From Phalacrocorax aristotelis (lineage: Eukaryota > Chordata > Aves > Suliformes > Phalacrocoracidae): a DNA stretch of 64,000 bases. Positions 52,996-64,000 of this stretch are shown here, piece by piece (position 1 is the stretch's first letter; each line of letters opens with the position of its first letter). A program made the position numbers and the translations under genes. Location of the stretch: assembly GCF_949628215.1 (NCBI RefSeq), contig NC_134288.1, positions 7,245,182 through 7,309,181 on the forward strand. Reading direction: 5' to 3'. Below the pieces are notes generated by a model that saw only the letters and a program-made list of their open reading frames with translations, did no database searches and had not been told where the DNA came from.

Positions 52996-53999
52996 GGAGT
53001 TTCTAGGTGATGTGGAGCTGGGCTGACAGGGAGTCAGAGAGGCTCGGTGAGGGCTGGCAGCACGGTGTGGCCTCGGGGGTGGAATATCATCGGTATGAGA
53101 TGGGAGGCACAGGGAAGTGCAGCAGGAGCTGGGCACCAGCTGAGGTGGGATTGCATCTGGGAGCAGGGCCGTGTCTGCGCAGTCCTGCAGAGCCCCGTTA
53201 ATGGCTTTTTCACTAGATGGCACCAGACACCAGCGCTAATGAGGGTGCGCTGGGCTGGGGACACCCCCTTCTCCCCGAGGCAGTAGACCCGGTCCGGGGG
53301 CGAGCAGAGCATCCTCAGCCATGAGCTGGGGATGGATGGATGGATCTCGGCATGAGCCTGAAAGCATTGCATCACCTGATAGGGGACAAGGGCTGCTTTG
53401 TGGGGCGAAAGTTGTCCCTCGGGTGCTTTGTGCACCCTGCTGAGGCTGATGCCTGGCCATGGACAAGCTGGGGGACCAGGGCCTGCTGGTGTCCCTCCTT
53501 GCCATCCCTGGGTAAAACAAACCGGCGAGCCCTAGCCTGGCCGGGGAATTGCAGGGTTAGCCGGCAGCATCCTCAGCATCGCACAGCTCAGGGCTTGCTG
53601 TCTGGGGAGGAGGCTTACAAAGTGCTTTTCAGGGAGAAGAGTATGAGCAGTGTGGGATGGGGGTGGCTTTATGGAGCCCTGAGGCAATAGGTGCTGCACA
53701 CATGGCAGAGTGCACTACAGGGAATGCTGGCACTCCAGTGCACAGAAACGCCGTGGTCTGGGTTATTCCATGGGACTTTGCAATAGTAGCAGATTTAGAC
53801 TTTTGATAGACCTGTAGTCTTAGCAAGCCCATAGGGGAAAATTCCTTCAGATGGCTTCCTTTCCCCCAGCTTCTCTGTGGCCAAATCAAAGCCTTGCTCC
53901 TTGGTGTTTTCAGCTCCCCAAGCACCACCTTGGCCAGATCCTGGCACCAGCTGGGAGCATAGCACTGTCCTCTCCAGCCACAGTAGCAGGTGAACACCA

Positions 54000-54170
54000 G
54001 AGGATTGCTTAAAAATTAATCCCATGCTTGTATTTCTCATTAAAAGTGCTATTTGGATTGGCTAAGTACTCTCCCAGTTATTTAATAAATGACTTTATAA
54101 AGAGCTAAATGCAGCCACAGAATCATTAGGAAAACTGGACAATAATTAACAGATATCCAGTAAGTTAAGG
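54000..54170. promoter_or_regulatory. Candidate conserved element upstream of the WAP gene
   Basis: AT-rich block with AAATTAATCCC, ATTTGGATTGGCTAAG, TTATTTAATAAATGAC and ACAATAATTAACAG. About 1.3 kb before the WAP gene promoter. Confidence 0.25.
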
Positions 54171-55400
54171 CCCAGTTAGTCTATTTTCAAGACACAAGGA
54201 GGGAAGTCTGACCAGGAAAGGCATCTCACCGTGCCCTGTATGGAGAGTGGGGGCTCCAGGGGCTGGGGCAGGGCAATGGCAGGGGGCTTGGGGCTGCATG
54301 GAGCATACAGGGGCAATGCCTGGGCTTTTGCTGCTCTTTGCCCTGCCCAGTTGAAAAATCAAGGACTGCCCTAGCCTGTCCTTCGTAGGAACACGGGGTG
54401 TTTGCCTGCAGGGTGCCTTCCCAGCACCTGTTTCTAGCACAGCTTGGGTTCCTACCAGCCCCAGAAATCCCAAGGAAAGGCTCCAGAAACCTGTTACTCA
54501 AGTCAGGGGAGACGTTGACCCATTGGTGAGAAATGTAGTAATTTCCCATTGCCCAAGAGCCCCTAAAGAAAACAGCTTTGCCCAGAGGTGGGGTGCAATC
54601 TTGTTGTGGGGTAGAAGATGGAGGTCTGAAGGCTGGTGAGATCTTTGCCCTCAGAGCAAGGACTACAGCCCCTTATCACTACCGCCATCAAGAGTTAGGG
54701 CTGAGTTGACATTTGGCCAATGACAGGGCTGTATGGAGCTAACATTCCTACCCTGGTGAGGCCAGCCACTTTCTTCCAGCACCAACCTGCTTCCCACATG
54801 GCAGCAGCCACCCAGAGAAGATGCTGGGGTTCAGGTGACCCCACAGAGCTTGAGAAAGCTCACTCTCAGCTGAGTTAAAGCTGTCGTCCCTGTCCCCGGC
54901 TTACACTGCCAGGAGGGCCTGGGGCAGTTTTCCTCTGGGAAAATCTCAGAGGGTCATCCCTGAGAAGACATAGGCAGCCCCATGCTCTGGACCATTGCTG
55001 ATCTGGGTCGTGCTTTAGGATTTGGTTTGAGGATCCACATGGAAGCAGGGTACTGAGGGAAACCCACATAAGAGGCCCTCAGAAAGGAATACCACATGGC
55101 CACCACGATGGTTTCTTCTGGTGAAGTGTGCAGGCCTAGGAGAGGGGCAGGGGCAGCTCCACTTCCACCAGCCTGCTTGAGAGACAATGCCCTAGACCAT
55201 CTCCCCATGACTTGTCCCTCAGCCCCAGGTTTTACTGCAGGGGACAGTTGTGCAATGGAATAACTGCTTTTTGAGCAACTGAACGGTCCCATTTGAATCT
55301 TGTGCAAAAGGTTTCCGGAAAACAACACAACGGCAGAGGAAAAAGGTACAAACATCTGCACATGCCCAGCCCCCTTCCCCACTCCCATCATCCCCAAGGG

Positions 55401-55407
55401 TTTAAAT
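55401..55407 (+). promoter_or_regulatory. TATA-like box of the WAP gene
   Basis: TTTAAAT lies 52 bp upstream of the start codon, giving room for a 5'UTR of about 25-30 nt. Confidence 0.45.
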
Positions 55408-55458
55408 GTCAAGCATCCCCCAGCTCTCCACACTCACACATCTCAGGGACACAGCAGC

Positions 55459-55522
55459 ATGAAGTCCGTGGCTGCCCTTCTCCTGGTAGGGATGCTCATC
55501 CTCTGGACAGACCTGCCAACAG
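55459..55522 (+). CDS. WAP gene exon 1: signal peptide
   Basis: ATG at 55459 in CAGCATGA context. It encodes a 21-residue hydrophobic leader, then GTATGA. Ends in phase 1. Confidence 0.9.
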
Positions 55523-56070
55523 GTATGAGGTGTCCTAGGATAAGGTACAGGGAGGAAACACACTGGGGCCGGGAAGGAGCCACATTTGCAGTGATCCTGT
55601 GGGATGGGAGGGAAGCGGAGAGGGGTGTTTCCTCGGGAGCATTTCTCCAGGGCCCCTCAGCTGCCAGCAGCCTGGAGCAAACAACTCCCTTCTCTTGCAG
55701 GCAGCACCTGGGCCTGCCCGCCTGTCCGCATCACCTGCGCAATGTTCAACCCACCAAACCTATGCTTCAGTGACCGGCAGTGTCCACGGTTCAAGAAATG
55801 CTGCCCCACCTTCTGCGGGAGGAAATGCATCTCACGCCCATCTTACCCCCCCATCCACTACGGTAGGGTCTCAGGAGCCGCCCCCATCCTGCATCCACCT
55901 CCCTGGGTAGCAGAGGGAGTATACAGTGACAGTGGCTCTGGGCAGGGAGCTGTGTCCAGCATCTAAAGCCTTCCACTGCTGGTGAGGTGATTGATGGCCA
56001 AAAATGTGGGCTGGGGTTACTCTGAGCACCAGACCCAACATGTTGCTTTCTCTCCCTTTCCCTAGTGTGA
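55459..56070 (+). CDS. Secreted single-domain WAP (whey acidic protein, four-disulfide core) protein
   Basis: Three exons, 55459-55522, 55701-55862 and 56066-56070, join in frame to give 76 residues. Residues 1-21 are a signal peptide (MKSVAALLLVGMLILWTDLP). One WAP domain follows with all eight cysteines (27, 34, 43, 49, 55, 56, 60, 64), including the diagnostic KKCCPTFCGRKC. A short tail, ISRPSYPPIHYV, ends at TGA, whose codon is reached only two bases into exon 3. The mature chain is basic (Arg/Lys-rich) and Pro-rich, as in small antimicrobial or antiprotease WAP proteins; inhibition of a specific protease cannot be inferred. It sits beside MATN4 where mammals have SLPI, but SLPI has two WAP domains, so I give no symbol. 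If intron 2 were retained, the frame would run to 55966. Confidence 0.9.
55701..55862 (+). CDS. WAP gene exon 2: four-disulfide core
   Basis: 162 bp after CTCTTGCAG. It carries the entire eight-cysteine domain. Donor GTAGGG. Confidence 0.93.
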
Positions 56071-56322
56071 TCTCCTGCTCCCAGGACAGATCAAGGACCT
56101 CCTCAGCATTCCTGTGCTACCCTGGCACCAGCCAGATACCCGTTCCTCTGCTAAAGCTTGTTCTGCCCAATGACGGCTCCTGGGAGGATGGGGACAGCCA
56201 CCAGCCCACGCTCAGAGACCACCTTGGCTCCAGGACCACCCCACTGACAGCTGCCACACAGTGCTACATGCCACTTGCGCGCTCTCTCCTTCTGCTTCTC
56301 CACTGCTGTTTTAACAAATAAA
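56066..56322 (+). other. WAP gene exon 3: stop codon and 3'UTR
   Basis: Acceptor TTCCCTAG at 56058-56065. TGTGA supplies the last Val and the stop (56068-56070); the rest is 3'UTR up to the AATAAA at 56317-56322. Confidence 0.8.
56317..56322 (+). terminator. Polyadenylation signal of the WAP gene
   Basis: AATAAA 247 bp after the stop codon, followed by TG-rich sequence. Confidence 0.75.
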
Positions 56323-58149
56323 AGAGCTTGTCCCAAGGATGGTCATGATGTGCAAATCTTTTCCCTACCTCCACCTGCCTCTCTCCAGGCTCATCGTGGC
56401 ACATGCTGTACTGCTGCTTTCACCCCAGAATTCCTGCCTGGGGAAGGTGATGAAAACAGTCTGGCTGCACACCCAGAGTAGGGTTAGGGGCTGGCTCAGG
56501 TGAGCAAATCCATCCAGAGGCATACAAATGCCAAGAGGCGAGGGTGATGGGAAGGGGCTGGAGGGAAACATGACGGGACTCCTTAGGGGACTCTCCTGGC
56601 AGGCTGCAAGGGGCCCTGGGGAAGACACAGGCACACACCAAGACAGGCAGGGCTCTAGGAAGGTGACTGACCCTGCCTGCCCAGGGGGATGCAGGAGGCA
56701 GAGCATCCCTGTGGGTACCCCACTTGGGGCACATCTAGAGGGCAGAGGGGGGTTACATAGACCCAAACCCCAAGTGGTGCCAAGTCCCTCACCAAACCTG
56801 AGCTGGGTGTGTGTGTGTGTATGTGGAAATTCAGCTGAATACAATTGCATAGGAAAGGCTTGAGCCAGGGCACAAGAACCACACCTCTGAGGGGTTCTTG
56901 TAACTTTTGTACAGCTGAGTGCTGGGGCCAAAGATCCAGGAATTGTTGAGAAACATCAGCAGGAGGAAGCATGTGCAGCCTGAGGGACTGCCCGGCATCT
57001 GCCCAGTGCAATAACAGAGCCAGACTTTGCCACCATGCACATCAGGGGCAGAGCATTACCCAGCCAGGGCTGATGCCCAGCAAACAGTGCCCACCAGCCC
57101 CTCCACAACCTCATTACATGGAGCCATAGCTGATGCAAAGCTTGCATGTCCCATCATCATATTCTCAACAGACTCAGCCCAGTCTGGGAAAGGAGCCTGG
57201 TCTGTCTGCGTGCACCAGAGAAATCACACAGGAAAATTAGTGAGTGCTGGATGACAGGGCAAAATGAGCATTTGGAGGCAAAGTGCCTCCTCCCAGCCAG
57301 CCACCCATCTCCTTCAACCTGCAGCTCCTGTCTGGCAGATCCCACAAGCAGCCCAGCTCCCAGCCCCTTGCATGTCCCTGCCCCAGAGGAGCGTCCTGCA
57401 GGCATTGCCTGGAAGGCGCCAGCTATGGGAGCTGCTGCTGCGTAAGGGCTGAGCTAATGATCCCCACTGCCAGGCATGAGCAAGGCAGTCTAGCGAGCAG
57501 TATGAACAGGGCAGATATTTAAACCACTCACAAGTACAGCAGGATGAAACCTTTGGCTGTGGGATCAACATCTCATATTGCCCAAGGCAGACACTGAAAA
57601 CTCCCCGGCCAAGGCTGGGGAGAGCATCTGCTGGAGCAAGTCCTTCCACAGTCACCCCCATGGACAAACTGGAGGGAGGGAGTCAGACTCAGAAATTATT
57701 CGGTAACAGAGAAGAAAGAAGTCCTATAGTGAAAGATCACCTCTCCACTTAGCTCAGCCAAGGGAGGGCAGAGATAACTGGAGAGCTCTTGCAGTACCTC
57801 GGAAGGCTGGAAACATCAGGTGGTCCAGTAGGGACGGGCAGAACAAGGGCTGGGAGCACACCAGCCAAATCCAGTGTAAAAATCAGACATTGTTTCGGAC
57901 CAGTGCAGTGTCCTACTGGGGGAAAAATATCTCTACCACCATTACACCAACCCACCCCTCCAAGCGGGAAGCACTGTGCCACACAAGCCATGGGGTGATG
58001 GGGGCTGAGGGCCAGTACTCCCCCAGCCATCCCTTCACCAAGGCCGCCCAGGCTGGCACAGCAGCCAAGGGCAGAGAAGCCTGATTACATCCTCCACCCC
58101 GTTGGTCATTAGTCACAGATCACAGCCCCCCCTCCTCCATCAGGACCAG

Positions 58150-58260
58150 CTATTATCAGCTATTAAGCAGGCATTTCCATACAGCTGGCAAATTTGATAA
58201 TGCTGCAATTATCTTGGTTTGTTAACAAGATTAAATTGCTAATTGGTTTGATTAAGCACA
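58150..58260. promoter_or_regulatory. Candidate enhancer with HNF1/homeodomain/GATA-like motifs
   Basis: AT-rich island in GC-rich surroundings: CTATTATCAGCTATTAAGC, TTTGATAATG, AATTATC, GTTAAC at 58221-58226 (HNF1 half-site), GCTAATTGG and TTGATTAAGC. The clustering suggests a regulatory element; no experimental basis. Confidence 0.35.
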
Positions 58261-61200
58261 GAGCTCCAGGCATGGGGTGCCTCTCAGCTGGTAGCACTCA
58301 TGGCTCTGTACAGCCCGATGGCTGCCATGCCCAGTGCAGCAGCTCCTCTGCTGAGACAAGGGCAAAGCAGTAGACAATGTGGGGTTCATCCTCCCAAAAA
58401 CTGCTGCCTGGGGCTTCCAGATTTCCATGTGATGGACTGGAGAGGTCCCTCCTCCTGCCCTGAGGCAGACCCAGCTTTGCCCATGTCACCACTGTCTCCT
58501 AGCTACTAGCCCAGGCAGGCAGGAGGAGGTGGCTTTGGGGCCAGAGGATGCTATGGGGACATCTGGTCTGCCTCAGTCCTGCTTCTTTCTATTTCGGAGC
58601 ACTGCAAGTTAGGAATCCATGAGGCAATACATCCACTTGCAGTTGCCTCAACAAATCCTCTGCCCTCTTCTCCCCAAGCACAGGTCCCTACCACTGTGCA
58701 CAGCACTGCCAGCAACACCCAGCTCACCACGGCAGCTGTACTGGGGAGCTCCCATTACCAAATATTAGACTCACCTGTACCCCCCCCCCCACAGTCAGCA
58801 CCCACCTGGGAGCAGCTGGGCAATGCACCAAAACATGCAGAGGGTGGGATCACTGATTGTGGTAAGCTCCTGGCAGCATGCTTTGACTGAAAATCCTTTG
58901 GATCCAGATCTCTCAAGAGGAAGGGAATTCCCCTCTGCATCATAGGTATGTGCCAGTGAGACAGCAGGAAAAGCAGCGAGTTCTGTGCCAAAGATGAGGT
59001 ATCTCCATGCTGGTTCTTCCCATGTCATCTGCTTCCCCAGGACTAGTGCAGCCTGGAGATGGAGGGTTTCTTTTTCTTTACCTGGGGGCTTACTCAGGCA
59101 AGCTCAGGACTTGCTGCTGCAGGACCTTCCTCTGGGATAAGCCCACCAGGTCTGGTGCTGGGAACACGAGCAAAGGCTGCACTCAAGGACCCAGCTTTGG
59201 GTTAGAAACATCCATTGTGGCACATCACAGCAGCAGCACCATTGCAGGGCAGGGAGCTGTTCAGCTGCTTTTACATGTGGCAGGTCTGGCTTACTCCATC
59301 TTCCCTCAAAACAGGGGGTTTGGGGCCAGTAACTCTTGGACCAATCCCAAAGGAAACATCCAACACTCCCCAACATCCCAGGTGGTGGGATCCAGAGTGG
59401 CTTCCCAGGGAGCCTTTGGCAGCATGGAGGTAGCCCTGCTCTTCATGGAAATGCACTTTAGTCTACTCTGATATGGAGACAGGGCAGAGGATGGAGAAGT
59501 AAGATCTCACCCACAGCACACCCTTTGCACACCTGAACATCATCTTAATATTTTCTTGGAGTCTTCTCCCTGCATATTTTATGCTCTGGTTCAGGAGACA
59601 GGGTGACTGGGGTCTGAATACAGAACAGTTTGGTGCTCAAGAGTGACGCGAGACCTTTTCAAGAGATGATTCAAACCAGCTTAAGAATTCCTACAGCTTT
59701 GAACACCTTTGAAAAGGGAGAGATATTTAACTAGCTTGGGCCAGGAGTAGGAAGCTCTAAATCCCAGCAGAATGCAGCAACCACATCAAATCCAGAGGAG
59801 AAAATACCCCCACCTGAGCAGATCCACTCAGGAGTGGCTCTGCCCATGGTCAGGTACTACACACAGCACTCATCCTCTGCAGAGGAGCAGCAGTATTTCA
59901 GGTGGGAAAAGGAGTCAATACCCTTCTGGTCCCCACTATAAAAGAAATATACATACACCTCTGCAGAAAAATAGGCCATCCTCACACTGCTGAAGGTCAA
60001 GAGATGTGTGAATTCACTCTGTGCTTTCTTCTGTGGGATGACGTATAAACTCAGCTCCTCACCTAGACCAAGTCACCCTGCAGCTGCAGGGAGAGGGAGG
60101 TCAGGGCCACAGCTGTCTCACACCAGCTGATGCCCTCCAGCATTCTTCTTCTGAAGAGACAGGGGTGCATTTTTCCTGCTCAGGAGTCTTGACATGAATG
60201 TGCCTTGGCTTGCCTGGTCAGGATGCACCAACAACACTAACCAGTGCCCTCCCACCCTCCCCAAACACAGCAAGGGGGAATGCACGGCACCAGCTCCTGC
60301 TGTGCTGGAAGTGCAGAGGGAGAGCCACGTTCCGGGATTGCATGGCAGAGGGAGGCTGCGTCTGCCACCAGGAAGCCTTTGAGACAGCTAGGATGGAAGC
60401 TGCCCTTTCTGGCTCCAGCACATCACCCTGCCTGTGCACAGCACCCAACCCCCTGCGTGGCAGGGAGCCCCAGAGCAGCAGGGTCTGGCAGGGGTTGGGA
60501 CCGTGGTCAAGGGATGCCAGAGCACCCCACTGCGACTTCTCTCTTACCTAAAGTGCTGCCAAGCCTCACAAGCTGCTTGTGACGAAGCCCTTCAATCTGG
60601 CACAGAAACAGCCCTGTGTGCCCCATGACAGCCAAGAGGCAGCAGAGCTGTGCCGAGCCACTTGGCTCCATCCTCCTCTTCATCCCACCAGGAATCCTCA
60701 CCAGGCTGCTCTCTGCTGCAGCCATACAAGGTTGTACACCCAGGAAGCCTGTCAGATGCTGGCAAGACTTCCCTGAGCCAGGGAACCGAAAGGAAAGGAA
60801 AGAAAAAAACCAAGGCACTGGCAGCACCCTGTAGCTGGGGAAATCCCTGTGTGCCAGCAGTCCCTTGTCCCCACACAGAAAGAGAGCAGAAGAGACAGAA
60901 ACCTCTTTCCTCTGCAATAAGGCACTCTGCATAAAGGCATGCATGAGAGCTCAGCAGGAGGCTGGGCAGCAGCACAGGCAGGGCTGGGACTGCCAGGCTC
61001 CCTCTCCCATGTCCTCTCCACAGCCCCAGCTCTAGGCTCCAGAGCCAGACCTACAGTCCCTCAGACAGGCTGATTTCTGTATTCAGCCAAGCAGCTGGGG
61101 TGTTACACAAATAACTCAGGCAAAGGCCGGCTAAGCACTTGAAGACTCACACAAAGCAGTTTGCAGAGAGGAAAGCACCAACAGCAAGCAAAGCACCTCC

Positions 61201-61921
61201 CATAGGTGCCTGCCCCGCAACAGCCCCTGCTCATGTGCCAAACTGCAGCACGGTCCCGAGGTGTGGCCCACACACATGCTCTGGGCGAGGTCAGGGCCAT
61301 AAGCTCACCATCACCTCCAGATCCACCAACATAGGCACCAGGGGACCTGCACAGCCCCTCCCAAATGGGACCACTCACCTGCAGAGACACCCTCCCAGCT
61401 GAAACCACTGCCTCTCCATAGCAAAATACTGTGGAAGGGGAGGGTGGGATATTTATGCTGTAGGGCAGCCCAGATGAGGCCCTGCCACTCCCTGACTCCA
61501 GCTGCAGAAGGGAAGCCGTTTCCCAGCTCCCTTGGGTCCTGGCACCAGCTCCCCAGTAGCACCAGCAGCATCACATGGGGTAACTCCTGCCTCTTCAGCC
61601 CTGCCTGTGCTAAGGTGCACACAGATGCTCCTTTCCCTGACAACTATGTAGGTTAATAACATGCAATGTGGTTGTAAGACACAGGGAACCACAAAGCTAT
61701 GTCAATATTTAGCTTTTACACATTTGGCTAATTAAAGAGTAACCTGTGATTCCCTCCAAAGGAAGCACGGCTGCTTTGCCCCTCTCCCTCCCCTTCTGTA
61801 TGTTCCTGGTTCAAATGGGATAAACGTCAGCTTGTTATTTCTGGAGTTCGCTGGTCGCAAACGGTCTGTCCCAAAATGCTATTCCCAGGCACTGGATATC
61901 AGAAATCATTATACTAAATGA

Positions 61922-61946
61922 AGCTTCATGAATGATTCATGAAGCT
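61922..61946. repeat. Perfect 12-bp inverted repeat with a 1-bp centre
   Basis: AGCTTCATGAAT (61922-61933), centre G, then ATTCATGAAGCT (61935-61946). The core ATGAAT-N-ATTCAT resembles a palindromic POU-dimer site with one spacer base. Confidence 0.85.
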
Positions 61947-64000
61947 GGGTTTCACATTAATCAGGGAGAGATGGGCAAAAGCAGCACCGCACCGCAGACT
62001 GCTGTGTCATGTTCTTGCACAGAGAGGCCAATGGAGAGGTTTGGACCCTCAAGGCACAAATCAGCGATACGGTGCAAACCAGAGAAACACCCTGGCCCCA
62101 ACACAATTGGAGTCTGACCAAGTGGAGACCAAAACCAGGCAGTGGGCTGTTGCCCAAATACCTTTCTGCTTCAGGAGCTCCTGTGACTCGATCATGTTAA
62201 TGAGCCTAGGGCAGCCTGCTGCTGCTCTGAGCATCCTCAGAGATGCACGACTGCTTTTCACATTAGTCCCGGTCTCCAGCACAGGGTTGGGCCAGCACTC
62301 GGGACTCAAGTACTGACTCCCTGGCTCTGTGCACTACAGCCACTAAAAATAGAAAAATGTTTTTCTGAAATGTCATTGGGAGGCTCTTTCCAGGGCCCAG
62401 GCAAATGGAGCTTCTGCCTGGATGCCATGCTGCATCCCAGCACAGACTGTCCACCAACAGGTATTTTCTTGGGACACAAATGCTTCTTCCACTGCTCCAA
62501 GACTTTGGAATAAAGGCAGATATGGCCTTTCTTGGTACCTGAATCTACCTAAAAAGTCAAGCCCTGAACTCTATAAATCAATGAAAGAGTGAGGGTTGCC
62601 CTCAACATGGCAATGCTGGTGGAAGGAGGCAATGAAGCATGGGATCCTGTGTGCATTTTGCAGGAGCGAGTGCCTGTGCCCCTCCCGACTAGCCAGGCTC
62701 AGCTGGCAAGCTCTCATCCTTGGGTCTGACCCTGCATCCCTGGCGGCTCCTCTGCTGCTTGCTCAAGGACTCGTGGTAAAACAAACTCTAAACTACAAAA
62801 ATACAGCGACAAACAGCCACACCAGCTGTACAGCAGGGAAAAAAATGTACTTGGAGTTGCAAAATCTGGGCTCTGACATGAAGACAGCAGTGATTCTCCA
62901 TGCAGCAGCAGAGGAATACCTACCAGGAGGCTGAGGAGCCATCAGACACCCCTGTTCCACCTGCTGCGGCTCTGCGGCATTCCTGGGCCAGCAGTGAGTC
63001 GCCAGCCCTGAACCGCAGCAGGGCTGATCCGCTGCCGAGAGCACCTGAGGGAAGTGAGCAGGTCCCACACCAGCCCCCACAGGCCCCCTGCAGCTCTGGG
63101 GTGGCACACCGCCCCGCACCCCAATGCTCCAGCATCTTGCGGGGTGGATCACCCATCCTGTAGCTCCATCAGCCCCAAGTCCTCCTCCTTGGACTGAGGT
63201 GTCCTGTCCACACAGGGGTGATGTCTGCAGGAAGGAGAGGCAGAGGTGGGATGGAGGAAGCCAGCAAGTCCCCCAGCATCTTTCAAAGCCTCCAGACCTG
63301 AAGACCCTCTGCAACCAGAGCCCTTCTCACTACCTCCAGCACTGCCAAAACCTCCTGCAGGGAGCCCAAAAGACAGCATCCTTGCAGAGGTGGGTGAGCC
63401 TCTTCCCCTCAGCCCGTGCCCCATTAATCTCCAGCTGTAATTGCTTCTGCACTCACACCAGCACAGAGGCAGCTGGAGGCAGAGCTGCAGTGGGAGCCGG
63501 GCACTCACTGAGCCTCAAACCACCAGGGCACTTCCTCCTGCAAAATAACAATAGTGACAATTCATCAGCAATTTATAGTTCTGGTGTGAAATTCCCAGCT
63601 GTGTCATCACATTTGGGCAGGGATGGAAGGGGCCCAAACCCAGCGGCCACTCTCCGCGCCCAGCTCTGGTGCAGAGGCAGAGCCCCAGGGCAGGTTTGCT
63701 GCCCTTGCTCCTGCGAGTGCCAGCCCCTTGCTTCTGTTTGCTATAGGATGAGAGTATCTGCATGATCAATTGTCTCAGGGAAATGGCATCTCCCTTTATC
63801 CCCACCCTCTTATTGCATGGATAGACTGATTTCCAACTTGTCTTCTCATATCAGCACTAAATGTTAATTTACAAGGCAGTGCCATGTCCAGGGCAGCACA
63901 GGGGCATGGGACAGATCTCCTGCTCCATCCTGCCTGGCCATGCCCAATGGGGGCCAGGGGCCACTGCGTGCTCCCTCTGTGGCCGTGGCCATGGCTACGG

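Larger units (their letters stand above)
51771..55400. other. Intergenic DNA between MATN4 and the WAP gene
   Basis: No gene supported. Two AT-rich blocks (52860-52995 and 54000-54170) may be conserved non-coding DNA. Simple repeats: an A run at 52817-52828 and GGAT units at 53331-53344. Confidence 0.55.
56340..64000. other. Intergenic DNA downstream of the WAP gene
   Basis: No gene supported on either strand, and no second WAP or Kunitz signature (CC-x3-C-x3-C, or GPC with YGGC) found. It contains a TG run at 56808-56824, a C run at 58781-58790, AT-rich blocks at 58150-58260 and 61680-61960, and a 25-bp palindrome at 61922-61946. Confidence 0.55.

Noticed and set aside
56340-64000. Additional WAP or Kunitz genes downstream of the WAP gene
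   Set aside because: No frame shows the CC-x3-C-x3-C end of a WAP core or the Kunitz GPC/YGGC pattern.

Overview
The window is vertebrate nuclear DNA, almost certainly avian. It has intron-bearing genes with GT-AG splice sites, CR1 LINE fragments ending in the ATTCTRTG-type tail typical of birds, short introns, and C-rich minisatellites and CpG-rich DNA as found on GC-rich bird microchromosomes. The coding exons resemble chicken SDC4, RBPJL and MATN4, but the syndecan ectodomain seems to differ from the chicken protein as I remember it, so the species may be another bird. No bacterial, phage or viral gene is present, and no CRISPR array, rRNA or tRNA was seen.

Layout: SDC4 (syndecan-4, + strand) enters from the left with exons 2-5 and its 3'UTR (1226-about 4990); exon 1 lies outside the window. 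About 14 kb of intergenic DNA follows, including a 75-bp-unit C-rich minisatellite (9430-9800) beside a 240-bp polypyrimidine tract. RBPJL (- strand) occupies 19496-26160 in 11 recognisable coding exons. An 18-kb gap between RBPJL and the divergently transcribed MATN4 holds a CpG island with a good splice donor (31900-32560) and two oppositely oriented CR1 fragments (37617-38911). MATN4 (matrilin-4, + strand, 44008-50956) has ten exons: signal peptide, vWA, four EGF, vWA and coiled coil. Its last intron carries U12-type AT-AC signals. A small + strand gene at 55459-56070 encodes a 76-residue secreted protein with one WAP domain. The last 7.7 kb (56340-64000) has no gene I can support, only some AT-rich blocks that may be conserved regulatory DNA.

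The order and orientation SDC4 / RBPJL / MATN4 / WAP gene matches the mammalian 20q13 order SDC4-RBPJL-MATN4-SLPI. The genes are neighbours by conserved synteny, not by shared pathway: SDC4 is a cell-surface proteoglycan, RBPJL a pancreatic acinar transcription factor, MATN4 an extracellular matrix adaptor, and the WAP protein a probable secreted protease inhibitor or antimicrobial peptide. I found no undescribed multi-gene system. The items most worth checking are the AT-AC intron, the orphan CpG island as a possible distal MATN4 first exon, the single-WAP gene, a 25-bp palindrome, and several AT-rich candidate enhancers.
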